NCBI RefSeq assembly: GCF_001593005.1
Contig: NZ_LQZQ01000023.1
Span: 1 to 64,000 of the forward strand
DNA from: Roseivirga ehrenbergii
GTDB lineage: Bacteria > Bacteroidota > Bacteroidia > Cytophagales > Cyclobacteriaceae
Length of the DNA stretch: 64,000 bases
Direction of reading: 5' to 3'
Shown piece after piece: positions 45,039 to 54,993 of this stretch (position 1 is its first letter; every line of letters begins with the position of its first letter). The notes under the pieces were generated by a model that was given only the letters and a program-made list of their open reading frames with translations, was not told where the DNA came from and ran no database searches. Position numbers and translations under genes: made by a program.

Positions 45039-45900
45039 ATACTACATATTGCTTATCATTTTACTTGCCGCTAGCTCATGCGAGTTTCTTGGTATGGAAT
45101 CTGAAAGCAAAATGGACAACACCGAAAACCTCGTGGCAAGGGTGGGCAATACCTTTTTATATAAAACAGACATTAGTGATTTAACCGACCCCAGCATGTC
45201 TGCAGAAGACAGTGCTAAAATCACTGAACGGTTTATTGATAATTGGATAAAGAAGGAACTGTTCGTTAGAGAAGCATCCAGCAATAGTAAAATTGATCAG
45301 ACTGAAATTCAAAGAAAAGTAGAAGCCTACCGCTATACGCTCATTTCTTATGAATACCAAAAATTAATGGTAGAGCAACAGCTAAATCGAGAAGTAAGCG
45401 AAGAAGAAATTAAGCAATACTACAGCGACAATATTGATAATTTTCAGCTTAGGCAGAATATTTTAAGAGGCCGATATTTAAAAATATTGCAGGCCGCACA
45501 AAAGAAAGCAGACGTAAGAAGGTGGATGAAATCCGATAGACCAGAGGACTTAGAGTCGCTTAAATCTTATGGATTTCAATTTGCTAGCGACTTCTCTCTA
45601 CAAGATTCCACGTGGATTAACTTTGATGATTTGACTAAAAACTCACCGTTTTCCACCATTGAAAATAAGATTCAGTTTCTAAGAAGAAACCGATACGTTG
45701 AAGAATCAGATTCTCTATATCTTTACCTTTTCAGAATTCACGAATTCAAACTGTCTGAGCAGGTTTCTCCATTGGAGTACGTTAAGGAAGACATCAAAAA
45801 TATTATAATTAACAAGCGTAAGGTAGAGATTGCCAAGAGTCTGGAGAATAAAGTTTATGAAAGAGCGAAAAAAAATGAGGACTACGAAATTTATAAATAA
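45025..45900 (+). CDS. SurA/PpiC-like lipoprotein, parvulin domain degenerate
   Basis: 291 residues from an ATG at 45025. The lipobox is LAASSC (Cys19), followed by a SurA N-like helical part (NWIKKELFVREASSNSKI). The region about 130-240 (SEEEIKQYYSDNIDNFQLRQNILRGRYLKI) aligns in place with a parvulin domain but shows no GGxLG or FGYHI-type motif, so catalysis is doubtful. A chaperone role anchored in the periplasm is inferred. The in-frame TTG at 45016 is less likely as the start. It overlaps the upstream gene and the downstream surA. Confidence 0.7.
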   Translation: MKKGKYYILLIILLAASSCEFLGMESESKMDNTENLVARVGNTFLYKTDISDLTDPSMSAEDSAKITERFIDNWIKKELFVREASSNSKIDQTEIQRKVEAYRYTLISYEYQKLMVEQQLNREVSEEEIKQYYSDNIDNFQLRQNILRGRYLKILQAAQKKADVRRWMKSDRPEDLESLKSYGFQFASDFSLQDSTWINFDDLTKNSPFSTIENKIQFLRRNRYVEESDSLYLYLFRIHEFKLSEQVSPLEYVKEDIKNIIINKRKVEIAKSLENKVYERAKKNEDYEIYK

Positions 45901-47218
45901 GGGATTGGCAGCAATACTGTTTACAGTGCTTTCACTCAACATAACTTTTGGGCAAGAAGTAGTAGATAAGATTATCGCTAAAGTGGATAATTATATAATT
46001 CTTAAAAGTGAAATAGAACAAGCTTACGCTGGATTTTTATCGAGTGGCGAGGCTGCAAATTTCACAGGAGATGCCCGTTGTTTAATTTTGGAGCAAATGA
46101 TCGAAACTAAACTCATGCTTGCTATGTCTGAGATAGATTCTGTAGATGTAGATGCAGGAAGGGTAGATTACGAACTCCAAATGAGAATGCAGAATATAGT
46201 TCAGCAGATGGGTTCGGAACGCGCTATTGAAGAAGCCTATGGAAAGTCTATCGATCAACTGATGGAGGAGTTAAGACCGAACGTTGAAGAACAACTAAGA
46301 GTAAGTGCACAAGAAGAGTACATTTTGAGTTCAGTAACGGTTACCCCAGCAGAAATTCGTAAGTTCTTCAATAATATTCCTAAAGACAGTTTACCTCTTT
46401 TTAATACCGAATTTGAAATTGGTGTAATTGTTAAAAAACCTGTACCAAACGAAGCCGAAGTACAAAAGGTAAAAGATCAGTTGATGAAAATTAGGGAAAG
46501 GGCTATGAATGGAGAAAATTTTGAAATCTTAGCCATTGAAAACTCTGAAGGCCCAAGTGGTCCCAATGGCGGAAATCTAGGTCTTGCTAAAAGAGGGCAG
46601 ATGGATCCTGCTTACGAAGCGGGTGCCTTAGCGCTAAAGCCAGGCGAAATCTCTATGCCAGTAGTTTCCCAATTCGGAATTCACCTCATTCAGCTTATAG
46701 AAAAGCGTGGAAACGAGTACGATTCAAGACATATTTTGATTACTCCTAAACCAACCGAGCAAGATATTCAAAGAACTTCTAATGAATTAGATAGCCTTAG
46801 AACCCTTATATTATCCGATAGTATAACTTTTGCCTCGGCTGCGAAACAATTTTCAGACGATGAGGGTACAAAGGTAAATGGTGGATTTTTGACTGGTCAG
46901 TTTGGAACCAATAAAATTTCAGCCGAAAACTTAGACCCAACCATGTTTTTTATCATTGATGAAATGTCAGAGGGCGATATTTCTAAGCCAGAAATCATTG
47001 AAATGATGGATGGTTCAAAAGCGGCAAGAATCATATATTACAAATCTAAAGTAGGGCCACATAGGGCCAACATGACTGACGACTACGAAAAGTTGAGAGC
47101 AGCTACTTTGGGTATGAAGAAAGATCAAAAAAGAAGTGAGTATATTAAAGAAAAAATGAAGGAAGTGTATGTGATGGTTGACCCAGAATTCAATCGTTGC
47201 GGTATAACGAACAACTAA
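45857..47218 (+). CDS. surA: SurA-type periplasmic chaperone / peptidyl-prolyl isomerase
   Basis: 453 residues. Signal peptide with hydrophobic core GLAAILFTVLSLNITFG. The SurA N-domain contains KIIAKVDNYIILKSEIEQAY. Two parvulin domains are at about 175-275 (GGNLGLAKRGQMDPAYE, QFGIHLIQLIE) and 280-390 (DSRHILITPK, GGFLTGQFG). It escorts unfolded barrels to the outer membrane. The ATG at 45857 (MKERKKMRTTKF) and the one at 45875 both give a sound signal peptide; the first is used here. It overlaps the upstream gene by 44 bp in another frame. A MoxR gene follows. Confidence 0.88.
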   Translation: MKERKKMRTTKFINKGLAAILFTVLSLNITFGQEVVDKIIAKVDNYIILKSEIEQAYAGFLSSGEAANFTGDARCLILEQMIETKLMLAMSEIDSVDVDAGRVDYELQMRMQNIVQQMGSERAIEEAYGKSIDQLMEELRPNVEEQLRVSAQEEYILSSVTVTPAEIRKFFNNIPKDSLPLFNTEFEIGVIVKKPVPNEAEVQKVKDQLMKIRERAMNGENFEILAIENSEGPSGPNGGNLGLAKRGQMDPAYEAGALALKPGEISMPVVSQFGIHLIQLIEKRGNEYDSRHILITPKPTEQDIQRTSNELDSLRTLILSDSITFASAAKQFSDDEGTKVNGGFLTGQFGTNKISAENLDPTMFFIIDEMSEGDISKPEIIEMMDGSKAARIIYYKSKVGPHRANMTDDYEKLRAATLGMKKDQKRSEYIKEKMKEVYVMVDPEFNRCGITNN

Positions 47219-47223
47219 TAAGA

Positions 47224-48189
47224 ATGGAAGAAGTAAAGTCGGAAGTAGCCCTTGCAAATAAATTTTTTGAGGATTTCAACATTCTTAAAAAGGAAATTTC
47301 AAAAGTAATCATTGGTCAAGATGAAGTAGTTAACCTACTTTTGACTTCGATTTTTTGTCAGGGCCACAGCCTTTTGGTAGGTGTTCCTGGCTTGGCTAAA
47401 ACTTTACTAATTAGCACAATTTCTTCCGCTTTAGACCTAAAATTCAACCGAATTCAGTTTACTCCAGACTTAATGCCTTCAGATATTTTGGGGGCTGAAA
47501 CTTTAGATAAAGACAGAAACTTCAAATTTATTCAAGGCCCCATCTTCGCTAACATTATTTTGGCAGATGAAATTAACAGAACCCCTCCTAAAACACAGGC
47601 GGCTTTATTAGAGGCCATGCAAGAATATGCGGTTACAGTCGCAGGACAAACGTTCCCATTACAAAAGCCTTTTTTCGTTCTGGCTACTCAAAACCCAATT
47701 GAGCAAGAAGGAACCTATCCCCTACCAGAAGCGCAGCTAGATCGTTTCTTGTTCAACATTCAATTGTCATACCCATCATTTGCATCAGAAGTAGACATTG
47801 TAAAAGGAACAACTACCGATGAGCAAAAAATAGTGAATAAAGTACTGGGTGCCGAAGAGGTACTGGCTTACCAACATTTGGTACGTAGAGTGCCTGTTGC
47901 CGATAACGTAATTGAATACGCAGTAAATCTCGTTCACAAAACCAGATTTGATTCAGAAAGAGCTCCTGCCATTACCAAAGAGTATGTAGAATGGGGTGCA
48001 GGGCCAAGAGCTTCGCAAAACCTAATTATTGCTGCCAAATGCAATGCCTTGCTGAATAATAAATATTCGCCCGACATTGAAGATGTAAAGGCTGTTTCAA
48101 AACCAATTCTGCGTCATAGAATCGTAAGAAACTTTAAAGCAGAAGCCGAAGGTATTACTATCGACAAATTGATTGAAGAGTTACTCTAA
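47224..48189 (+). CDS. MoxR-family AAA+ ATPase
   Basis: 321 residues from the ATG at 47224; the upstream ATG at 47197 would overlap surA and add 9 unrelated residues. Walker A is GVPGLAKT, Walker B is ILADEINRTPP, sensor 1 is LATQNPIEQEGTYPLPEAQLDRF, and a lid domain is at the C-terminus. MoxR ATPases act as chaperones that insert metals or activate partners, usually with VWA-domain proteins. No VWA gene is adjacent; instead three PpiC genes precede it, a common Bacteroidota order. Confidence 0.9.
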   Translation: MEEVKSEVALANKFFEDFNILKKEISKVIIGQDEVVNLLLTSIFCQGHSLLVGVPGLAKTLLISTISSALDLKFNRIQFTPDLMPSDILGAETLDKDRNFKFIQGPIFANIILADEINRTPPKTQAALLEAMQEYAVTVAGQTFPLQKPFFVLATQNPIEQEGTYPLPEAQLDRFLFNIQLSYPSFASEVDIVKGTTTDEQKIVNKVLGAEEVLAYQHLVRRVPVADNVIEYAVNLVHKTRFDSERAPAITKEYVEWGAGPRASQNLIIAAKCNALLNNKYSPDIEDVKAVSKPILRHRIVRNFKAEAEGITIDKLIEELL

Positions 48190-49049
48190 GCCGAGTAATC
48201 ATAAAATCCTTTTCCAGACTTGCGGCCATGATGGCCAGCATCAACCTTTTGTTCTTGAATACGAGAAGGCCTGAATTTTGGATCTTGATGAAATGCGTTG
48301 AACATTGAGGTGGTTACTGAAAAATTAGTATCCACACCAATCAGATCCATCAGCCTAAAAGGGCCCATTTTAAAACCCGAAGCCTCTACCAATCGATCGA
48401 TTCCTTTTACATCTGAAACTCCTTCCTCTAGTACTTTTAGTCCTTCAACATAGAAGTTACGCGCTACTCGGTTAACAATAAAGCCAGGGGCATCTTTAGC
48501 CATAACAGGCACTTTACCTAATACTTTAGCCAATTCATAAACTACTTTTGAAGTATCGTCTGAAGTAGCTACCCCAGAAATTACCTCAACCAGTTTCATG
48601 ATATGGGCAGGATTAAAAAAGTGCATTCCTACAAAACGCTCTGGGTGCCTCAAGTCTCTTGCGATTCTTGTAATAGGAATGGAAGAAGTGTTTGAAGCTA
48701 AAATGGTTTTTTCAGAGTTCTGATTTTCTAATTTTTCAAACAGCTCTTTTTTCACGTCAAGCCTTTCTACTATGGCTTCAATAATAATGTCGGCCTTTAG
48801 TAATTCAAAATCGGTACTGAAAGCAATGCTAGAAAGTGCTTGATCTTTTTCTTCAGCAGTAACTTTACCTCGCTCAATTCCCTTATCTAGATTTTTGCCA
48901 ATATTCTTTTTAGCAGTGTCTAAAGCCGAAGACTGAAGGTCGTACAGTATAACTTTATAACCCGCCAAGGCAGAAATCTGAGCAATTCCCTGCCCCATAG
49001 TTCCAGCCCCAACTACACCTATTTTCTTAATGTCCTCTAATTGCATCAT
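48186..49049 (-). CDS. 3-hydroxyacyl-CoA (3-hydroxybutyryl-CoA) dehydrogenase
   Basis: 287 residues. NAD Rossmann motif IGVVGAGTMGQGIAQI at the start; the catalytic His is in FVGMHFFNPAHIMKLVEVI, and the C-terminal domain includes DLIGVDTNFSVT. It oxidises or reduces 3-hydroxyacyl-CoA with NAD(P) in fatty-acid breakdown or butyrate-type pathways. Its ATG overlaps the pheS stop by 4 bp, and its own stop overlaps the stop of the convergent moxR gene by 4 bp. Confidence 0.93.
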   Translation of the reverse strand: MMQLEDIKKIGVVGAGTMGQGIAQISALAGYKVILYDLQSSALDTAKKNIGKNLDKGIERGKVTAEEKDQALSSIAFSTDFELLKADIIIEAIVERLDVKKELFEKLENQNSEKTILASNTSSIPITRIARDLRHPERFVGMHFFNPAHIMKLVEVISGVATSDDTSKVVYELAKVLGKVPVMAKDAPGFIVNRVARNFYVEGLKVLEEGVSDVKGIDRLVEASGFKMGPFRLMDLIGVDTNFSVTTSMFNAFHQDPKFRPSRIQEQKVDAGHHGRKSGKGFYDYSA

Positions 49050-50065
49050 AATGAATTGAACTGCTTTAAAAAGCGAATGTCATTTTCCGTAAACAATCGT
49101 AAGTCTTTAATACCATAACGGAGCATAGTAATACGCTCTATTCCCATTCCAAAGGCAAATCCAGAATACACGGAAGAATCAATTCCGCAGTTTTCTAGCA
49201 CATTTGGGTCTACCATTCCGGCACCACCAATTTCTACCCAACCACTGTATTTACAAATATTGCATCCTTCGCCATGACATATCTGACAAGAGATATCAAT
49301 CTCTGCACTTGGTTCTGTAAAAGGGAAATATGAAGGCCTGAATCGCACTTGAGTATCTTTGGTATACATTTCCTTAGCGAAATGGTAAAGCGTTTGTTTC
49401 AAATCGGCAAAAGAAACACCTTTATCTATATATAAACCTTCCATTTGGTGAAATACACAATGCGCTCTGGCAGAAATCGCCTCATTTCTAAAAACCCTTC
49501 CTGGAGAAAGCGTTCTGATAGGAGGCTTCTCATTTTCCATTACTCTAATCTGAACAGAAGAGGTATGTGTTCTTAAAGCGATGTCGGGGTTTTTCTCTAA
49601 AAAGAAAGTATCCTGCATTTCTCTAGCCGGGTGGTTTTCAGGGAAGTTCAGTGCAGTAAAATTGTGCCAATCATCTTCAATTTCAGGCCCAGAAGAAACA
49701 TTAAAACCAATTCTTTCAAAAATTTCGATGAACCTTTGGCGCGTGGCGGTTAATGGATGAATTGTTCCAAACTGACTTTCAATTGGCGGTAAAGTAAGGT
49801 CTGGGTGATCTTCCGCCTTCTTCGACCCAGATTTTAAACTATCAATATGAAACTGAAAGCGTTCCTCAGCAAGGTTCTTCAAAGCATTGACATCTTGGCC
49901 ATATGCCTTTCTTTCTTCAGCCGGAACGGACTTCATATTACCGAAAAGCTCTCCAATGATACTTTTTCGGCTAATGAACCTCATTCTATAAGCTTCTAGT
50001 TCCGCTTCAGAACTTACCACAAAAGCTTCTACCTCTTTCTTAATTTCTTCGATCGAATTCGACAT
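49046..50065 (-). CDS. pheS: Phenylalanyl-tRNA synthetase alpha subunit
   Basis: 339 residues. N-terminal coiled coil (about 1-90: FISRKSIIGELFGNMKSVPAEERKAYG). The class II catalytic core has HPLTATRQRF, GPEIEDDWHNFTALNFPENHPAR, RTLSPGRVFRNE and SGFAFGMGIERITMLRYG (motif 3). It forms an alpha2beta2 enzyme with PheT, which is not in the window. Start ATG at 50065; divergent from galE. Confidence 0.97.
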   Translation of the reverse strand: MSNSIEEIKKEVEAFVVSSEAELEAYRMRFISRKSIIGELFGNMKSVPAEERKAYGQDVNALKNLAEERFQFHIDSLKSGSKKAEDHPDLTLPPIESQFGTIHPLTATRQRFIEIFERIGFNVSSGPEIEDDWHNFTALNFPENHPAREMQDTFFLEKNPDIALRTHTSSVQIRVMENEKPPIRTLSPGRVFRNEAISARAHCVFHQMEGLYIDKGVSFADLKQTLYHFAKEMYTKDTQVRFRPSYFPFTEPSAEIDISCQICHGEGCNICKYSGWVEIGGAGMVDPNVLENCGIDSSVYSGFAFGMGIERITMLRYGIKDLRLFTENDIRFLKQFNSL

Positions 50066-50125
50066 ATTGCATTAGTATTTCGGTACAAAAATAGGGTTTG
50101 ATATTAATTAATCCCTCTAAGCTTC

Positions 50126-50133
50126 TAAATTTG
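50126..50133 (+). promoter_or_regulatory. Candidate -7 promoter element directly before galE
   Basis: TAAATTTG is an exact TAnnTTTG match, and its end is only 4 bp from the galE ATG, so transcription would begin at or near the start codon. An upstream TTTG at 50097-50100 is 25 bp away, longer than usual. Confidence 0.35.
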
Positions 50134-50137
50134 TGTT

Positions 50138-51157
50138 ATGCAGAATATCCTAGTTACAGGTGGTGCTGGTTATATAGGTTCCCATACCGTGGTTGAACTC
50201 CACAATGCTGGATATAACCCAATAATCGTAGACAATCTGTCTAATTCTAGAAAGTCGGTTTTAACAGGGCTAAAGAATATCACTGGCAAAGATTTTACTT
50301 TTTATCAAATAGACTGTAATGATAGGAATGCATTTAGGCAAGTTTTTAAATCACACGATATTTCGGGCGTAATACATTTCGCTGCATATAAAGCAGTTGG
50401 TGAGTCAGTAGCTAAACCTTTAGAATATTACGAAAACAATGTGGGTTCATTAATGACCCTCATTCGATTAATGAAGGAAGAAGGTGTTGAAAAATTGATT
50501 TTCTCTTCATCCTGTACGGTTTATGGTCAGCCCGACCAACTGCCTGTAACTGAACAAAGCCCAAAGAAAACGGCAGAGTCACCATATGGCAATACTAAGC
50601 AGGTTTGTGAAGAGATTATTGAAGACACTTCTATTTCGGACAAGTCCTTTAGGGCCATTGCTTTGCGCTACTTTAATCCAGTAGGAGCACACCCTTCCTC
50701 GGAAATAGGAGAACTACCATTAGGAGTTCCTAATAACTTGGTTCCCTTTATTACTCAAACTGCGGCAGGCTGGAGAGAACAACTAACGGTTTTTGGAGAT
50801 AACTACGATACCGAAGACGGCTCTTGTATTAGAGACTACATTCACGTAGTGGACTTAGCCAAAGCCCATGTTAAAAGCTTAGAATATTTAACCAAACACG
50901 CTAATTTGTCTTTCGACATTTTTAATATTGGAACTGGAAAAGGCAATACAGTTTTAGAAATTGTGAATACCTTCGAAGAAATATCTGGAGTGAAGCTGAA
51001 CTATAGAATAGGCGAAAGAAGAAGTGGAGATATAGAAAAAATTTATGCGGATGTTACTAAGTCTTCTGAAACCTTAGGTTGGAAGACTGAGAAATCGTTA
51101 AAAGATTCTTTAAAAGATTCTTGGAACTGGCAAAAAACGCTAAAGAAAGATATTTAA
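50138..51157 (+). CDS. galE: UDP-glucose 4-epimerase
   Basis: 339 residues. NAD site VTGGAGYIGSH at the N-terminus, FSSSCTVYGQ with the active-site Ser, YGNTKQ with catalytic Tyr and Lys, and RYFNPVGAHPS. It interconverts UDP-glucose and UDP-galactose for surface polysaccharide. It is the first gene of the polysaccharide series. The next gene begins 107 bp downstream. Confidence 0.95.
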   Translation: MQNILVTGGAGYIGSHTVVELHNAGYNPIIVDNLSNSRKSVLTGLKNITGKDFTFYQIDCNDRNAFRQVFKSHDISGVIHFAAYKAVGESVAKPLEYYENNVGSLMTLIRLMKEEGVEKLIFSSSCTVYGQPDQLPVTEQSPKKTAESPYGNTKQVCEEIIEDTSISDKSFRAIALRYFNPVGAHPSSEIGELPLGVPNNLVPFITQTAAGWREQLTVFGDNYDTEDGSCIRDYIHVVDLAKAHVKSLEYLTKHANLSFDIFNIGTGKGNTVLEIVNTFEEISGVKLNYRIGERRSGDIEKIYADVTKSSETLGWKTEKSLKDSLKDSWNWQKTLKKDI

Positions 51158-51264
51158 TGCTGATCGTTCAAAAAGTATCACTCATCTGTAAGATTGGTAT
51201 GTTCGTCTAATTTCAATTAATACAACCCTTATTTATCAAACCTTTGTCAAAAAATAATTAAGTA

Positions 51265-52578
51265 ATGAAAATAGCAGTAGTAGGAACCGGCTATGTAGGC
51301 CTAGTAACAGGAACATGTTTTGCCGAAGTAGGTATTGATGTAACCTGTATTGACATTGATCAGAAGAAAATTGATGGCCTTAAAGAAGGTATAATGCCCA
51401 TATACGAACCTGGCTTGGAAACCATGGTTAAAAAGAACTATGAAAAAGGGCGTCTGCATTTTTCAACCAATTTGGCAGAAAGCATTCAAGATTGTGAAAC
51501 AGCATTTATTGCAGTAGGTACCCCTCCTGGAGAAGACGGAAGTGCTGACTTAAAATACGTTCTAGCTGTAGCCAAGTCGATTGGCGAAAATATGAACAAT
51601 TACATGGTAGTAGTAACCAAAAGTACGGTACCGGTAGGAACAGCGCAAAAAGTAAAGAAAGAAGTGGCAGCAGCCTTGAAAAAGAGAGGTGTAGACATTC
51701 CTTTTGATGTGGCTTCGAACCCTGAGTTCTTAAAAGAAGGAGCAGCCATTGCCGACTTCTTAAAGCCAGACCGAATCGTTGTGGGTGTAGAGTCTGAAAA
51801 AGCTGAAGAAATAATGAAAAAGCTTTATAAGCCTTTTCTACTTAATGGACACCCAACTATTTTCATGGATGTACCCTCTGCTGAGATGACTAAATATGCA
51901 GCAAACTCAATGCTTGCTACAAAGATTAGCTTTATGAACGACATCGCCAACCTTTGCGAAATCATGGGTGCCGATGTAAACATGGTGCGTAAAGGTATTG
52001 GCAGTGATAACAGAATAGGAAATAAATTTATTTACCCCGGTGTTGGCTATGGTGGCTCATGTTTTCCTAAAGATGTAAAAGCTTTGATTAAAACGGCTGA
52101 AGATAATGGATATACCATGTCTGTTTTGAAAGCTGTTGAAGAAGTAAACGAACGTCAGAAATCTGTAATGGTAACCAAGGTAAAATCTCATTTTGGAAGC
52201 GATCTTAAGGGTAAAACCTTTGCAGTTTGGGGACTTTCTTTCAAACCAAAAACAGACGATATGAGAGAAGCACCATCAATAGTAATTATCAATGCGCTAT
52301 TAGAAATGGGAGCAAAAGTGAAAGCATACGACCCAATTGCAATGGAAGAAGCCAAGCACGACTTAAAAGACACCATTACTTATGCAAAAGATGAGTATGA
52401 CACCCTTATTGATGCAGACGCGCTTCTTTTGGTAACGGAATGGCCAGAGTTCAGGGTGCCAAACTTTGAAGTAGTTGGCAAACTCATGAAGTCAAAGGTA
52501 ATTTTTGATGGAAGAAATATTTACGACAAGCAAGAGGTTACAAACCTTGGTTTCGATTACTACGGTATAGGTATTTAA
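51265..52578 (+). CDS. ugd: UDP-glucose 6-dehydrogenase
   Basis: 437 residues. NAD site [13 protein letters not shown] at the start; catalytic Cys in YGGSCFPKD near 260; GVGYGG and [10 protein letters not shown] in the C-terminal domain. It makes UDP-glucuronate from UDP-glucose with 2 NAD. It sits directly (2 bp) before the decarboxylase that turns the product into UDP-xylose. Cytoplasmic. Confidence 0.96.
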   Translation: MKIAVVGTGYVGLVTGTCFAEVGIDVTCIDIDQKKIDGLKEGIMPIYEPGLETMVKKNYEKGRLHFSTNLAESIQDCETAFIAVGTPPGEDGSADLKYVLAVAKSIGENMNNYMVVVTKSTVPVGTAQKVKKEVAAALKKRGVDIPFDVASNPEFLKEGAAIADFLKPDRIVVGVESEKAEEIMKKLYKPFLLNGHPTIFMDVPSAEMTKYAANSMLATKISFMNDIANLCEIMGADVNMVRKGIGSDNRIGNKFIYPGVGYGGSCFPKDVKALIKTAEDNGYTMSVLKAVEEVNERQKSVMVTKVKSHFGSDLKGKTFAVWGLSFKPKTDDMREAPSIVIINALLEMGAKVKAYDPIAMEEAKHDLKDTITYAKDEYDTLIDADALLLVTEWPEFRVPNFEVVGKLMKSKVIFDGRNIYDKQEVTNLGFDYYGIGI

Positions 52579-52580
52579 TT

Positions 52581-53564
52581 ATGAAAAGAGTTTTAATTAC
52601 AGGCGCAGCAGGATTTTTAGGTTCTCATTTGTGTGATCGCTTTATAAAAGAAGGATACCACGTTATTGGCATGGATAACCTGATAACGGGTCACTTATCC
52701 AATATTGAGCACCTAATGCCCTTAGAACAGTTTGAATTTCATCATCATGATGTCTCCAAGTTTGTGCATGTAGCCGGAAAACTCGATTACATACTTCATT
52801 TTGCATCACCGGCAAGCCCTATTGATTACTTAAAGATCCCCATTCAAACACTTAAGGTGGGGTCTTTAGGCACTCATAACCTCTTAGGTTTGGCACTAAA
52901 CAAGGGTGCTAGAATGCTTATTGCATCTACTTCTGAAGTATACGGAGACCCTATGGTTCACCCTCAAACCGAAGAATACTACGGCAACGTAAACCCTGTA
53001 GGGCCGAGAGGAGTTTATGATGAAGCAAAAAGGTTTCAAGAGGCCATGACCATGGCTTATCATACCTATCACAATTTAGAAACTAGAATAGTTAGAATTT
53101 TCAATACCTACGGACCGAGAATGAGACTCAATGATGGCCGCGTTTTACCTGCATTTATTGGCCAAGCATTACGAGGAGAGGATTTAACAGTTTTTGGAGA
53201 CGGCTCACAAACAAGATCGTTCTGCTATGTCGATGACTTAGTAGAAGGTATTTATCGTCTTCTGTTATCAGATTATGCTCAACCAGTCAATATTGGTAAT
53301 CCTGATGAAATTACTATTTCTCAATTTGCGGAAGAAATTATCAAACTAACGGGTACTCAGCAGAAAGTCATTTACAAGCCATTGCCAAAAGATGACCCTA
53401 TGCAAAGACAACCCAACATTGATAAAGCCAAGGAAATACTTGGCTGGGAACCAAAAGTATCGCGTGCCGAAGGTTTAAAAATAACCTACGGTTACTTCAA
53501 GTCGCTGCCAGAAGAAAAGCTGTTCGACAAGGATCATAAAAATTTCGAACATTATATTAAATAA
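52581..53564 (+). CDS. uxs: UDP-glucuronate decarboxylase (UDP-xylose synthase)
   Basis: 327 residues. Extended SDR with [25 protein letters not shown], catalytic Tyr and Lys in YDEAKRF, and [10 protein letters not shown]. This combination is characteristic of UXS-type decarboxylases. The order ugd-uxs predicts UDP-xylose supply for the surface glycan. No stop signal is seen before the next gene, 38 bp on. Confidence 0.92.
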   Translation: MKRVLITGAAGFLGSHLCDRFIKEGYHVIGMDNLITGHLSNIEHLMPLEQFEFHHHDVSKFVHVAGKLDYILHFASPASPIDYLKIPIQTLKVGSLGTHNLLGLALNKGARMLIASTSEVYGDPMVHPQTEEYYGNVNPVGPRGVYDEAKRFQEAMTMAYHTYHNLETRIVRIFNTYGPRMRLNDGRVLPAFIGQALRGEDLTVFGDGSQTRSFCYVDDLVEGIYRLLLSDYAQPVNIGNPDEITISQFAEEIIKLTGTQQKVIYKPLPKDDPMQRQPNIDKAKEILGWEPKVSRAEGLKITYGYFKSLPEEKLFDKDHKNFEHYIK

Positions 53565-53602
53565 GGTTACAACTTAAGCGAATAGATTAGTGTCTCAATT
53601 AT

Positions 53603-54991
53603 ATGCTATTGAGAAAACTACCAATTCTATTGTCTTTATTTTTAGGCCAAGAATTATTCGGATTCCAAATTCCAAGTGATTCAATTCAAAAAACACACAC
53701 GCTCAAATTAAACCAAGGTTTGATTACGACTTCCTCCAGGGAGTTACCTTTTTGGATGGAAGGCAATAATAGTAACCGTTTTAAAAAAAGAGATGCAAAC
53801 TTTATATATGGTGGGCTTCTATTAAATAAAGATGCCAATAAAAGGGGAGCCCTAGATTATTTCTATGGAATCGAGTGGCTAGGCACCTTATCGGGTAAAT
53901 CCAACGGAAGTTTTATTCAAAATTATATTGGAGTTAGTTATTCTCGCCTTCTTTTTACCTTAGGGCAAAAAGAAGAGTTTATAGGTTACAATTCCACCCT
54001 AGGGTTTGGGAACCTTGTGAATGGGAATAATGCTCGTCCAATTCCAAAGTTCTCTATTCAAACTCAAGATTGGTTTCCTTTAATTAAATCATTTGTTAGC
54101 ATAAAGGGCTACATAGCCCACGGCTGGTTGGAGGCCAATAGATTTCAAAGAAATTCTTTTCTTCATCAGAAATACCTTCATTTTAAGTTCCATCCTAAAA
54201 ATGTTCCTGTTCAATTCAATTTTGGAATAACACATAATGCCCAATGGGGAGGCAGAAACGGTAGTTTTAAACAACCAACAGAAATTAAGGATTTCATGCG
54301 TATCATGATAGCCAGTAAAGGAGGGGAAGGGGCTTTGGAAACAGATAAACTCAATGCTCTTGGAAATCACCTAGGAACCTGGGATTTACAAATAAAAGCA
54401 GGCATAAGCGACAATTGGAGTGTAACTAATTACATTCAATGGTTATGGGAAGATGGCTCTGGATTAAAACCAAAAAACTGGAACGCTGGGGTATATGGTT
54501 TTTCGTTAAACCAGATTAACAAATCGGGTATTGTCAATCAACTAGGGGTTGAAATAGTGAATACCACAAATCAAGGTGGCTCTCTTGACGGTATTGGTTC
54601 TGGGCCAGACAACTTCCTTAATAATGGTGTTTACCGTAGTGGATGGACCTATCACAATCAAGTTATTGGAAGCCCAATTTTTCTAATTCTCAATCCAGAA
54701 AACACCCAAGGCAATACAATTAATAATGTAATCACTGGCCTCAGCTTATATTCGCAGGGTCGTATTCAGAACTTACAATATACATTGTCCTTTAGGCAGT
54801 TCGTGAACACGGGAACAAAGTTCGAGCCTCTTCCGGCACCGACAGAGCACAACTCTATCGCGCTAAACACTGGTATTAATATTAAGAATAATAAACTCTT
54901 AGTCGGCTCCGAATATAACTGGGGTAACTACTCTTCCAAGAATTGGGGCTTCAAGGTTGAGTTTCAGAAAGAGATTGTTTTAAAGAGGTAA
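53603..54991 (+). CDS. Wzi-like capsule assembly outer-membrane protein
   Basis: 462 residues with signal peptide (MLLRKLPILLSLFLGQELFG). The body is beta-barrel-like. Shared family signature segments are HNAQWGG near 215, ALGNHLGTWDL near 260 and YRSGWTYHNQVIGSP near 345; the same three occur in the protein at 56465-57955. Wzi binds capsular polysaccharide at the cell surface in enteric bacteria. It follows uxs and converges with the sugar transferase gene (2-bp gap). Confidence 0.75.
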   Translation: MLLRKLPILLSLFLGQELFGFQIPSDSIQKTHTLKLNQGLITTSSRELPFWMEGNNSNRFKKRDANFIYGGLLLNKDANKRGALDYFYGIEWLGTLSGKSNGSFIQNYIGVSYSRLLFTLGQKEEFIGYNSTLGFGNLVNGNNARPIPKFSIQTQDWFPLIKSFVSIKGYIAHGWLEANRFQRNSFLHQKYLHFKFHPKNVPVQFNFGITHNAQWGGRNGSFKQPTEIKDFMRIMIASKGGEGALETDKLNALGNHLGTWDLQIKAGISDNWSVTNYIQWLWEDGSGLKPKNWNAGVYGFSLNQINKSGIVNQLGVEIVNTTNQGGSLDGIGSGPDNFLNNGVYRSGWTYHNQVIGSPIFLILNPENTQGNTINNVITGLSLYSQGRIQNLQYTLSFRQFVNTGTKFEPLPAPTEHNSIALNTGINIKNNKLLVGSEYNWGNYSSKNWGFKVEFQKEIVLKR

Positions 54992-54993
54992 GC

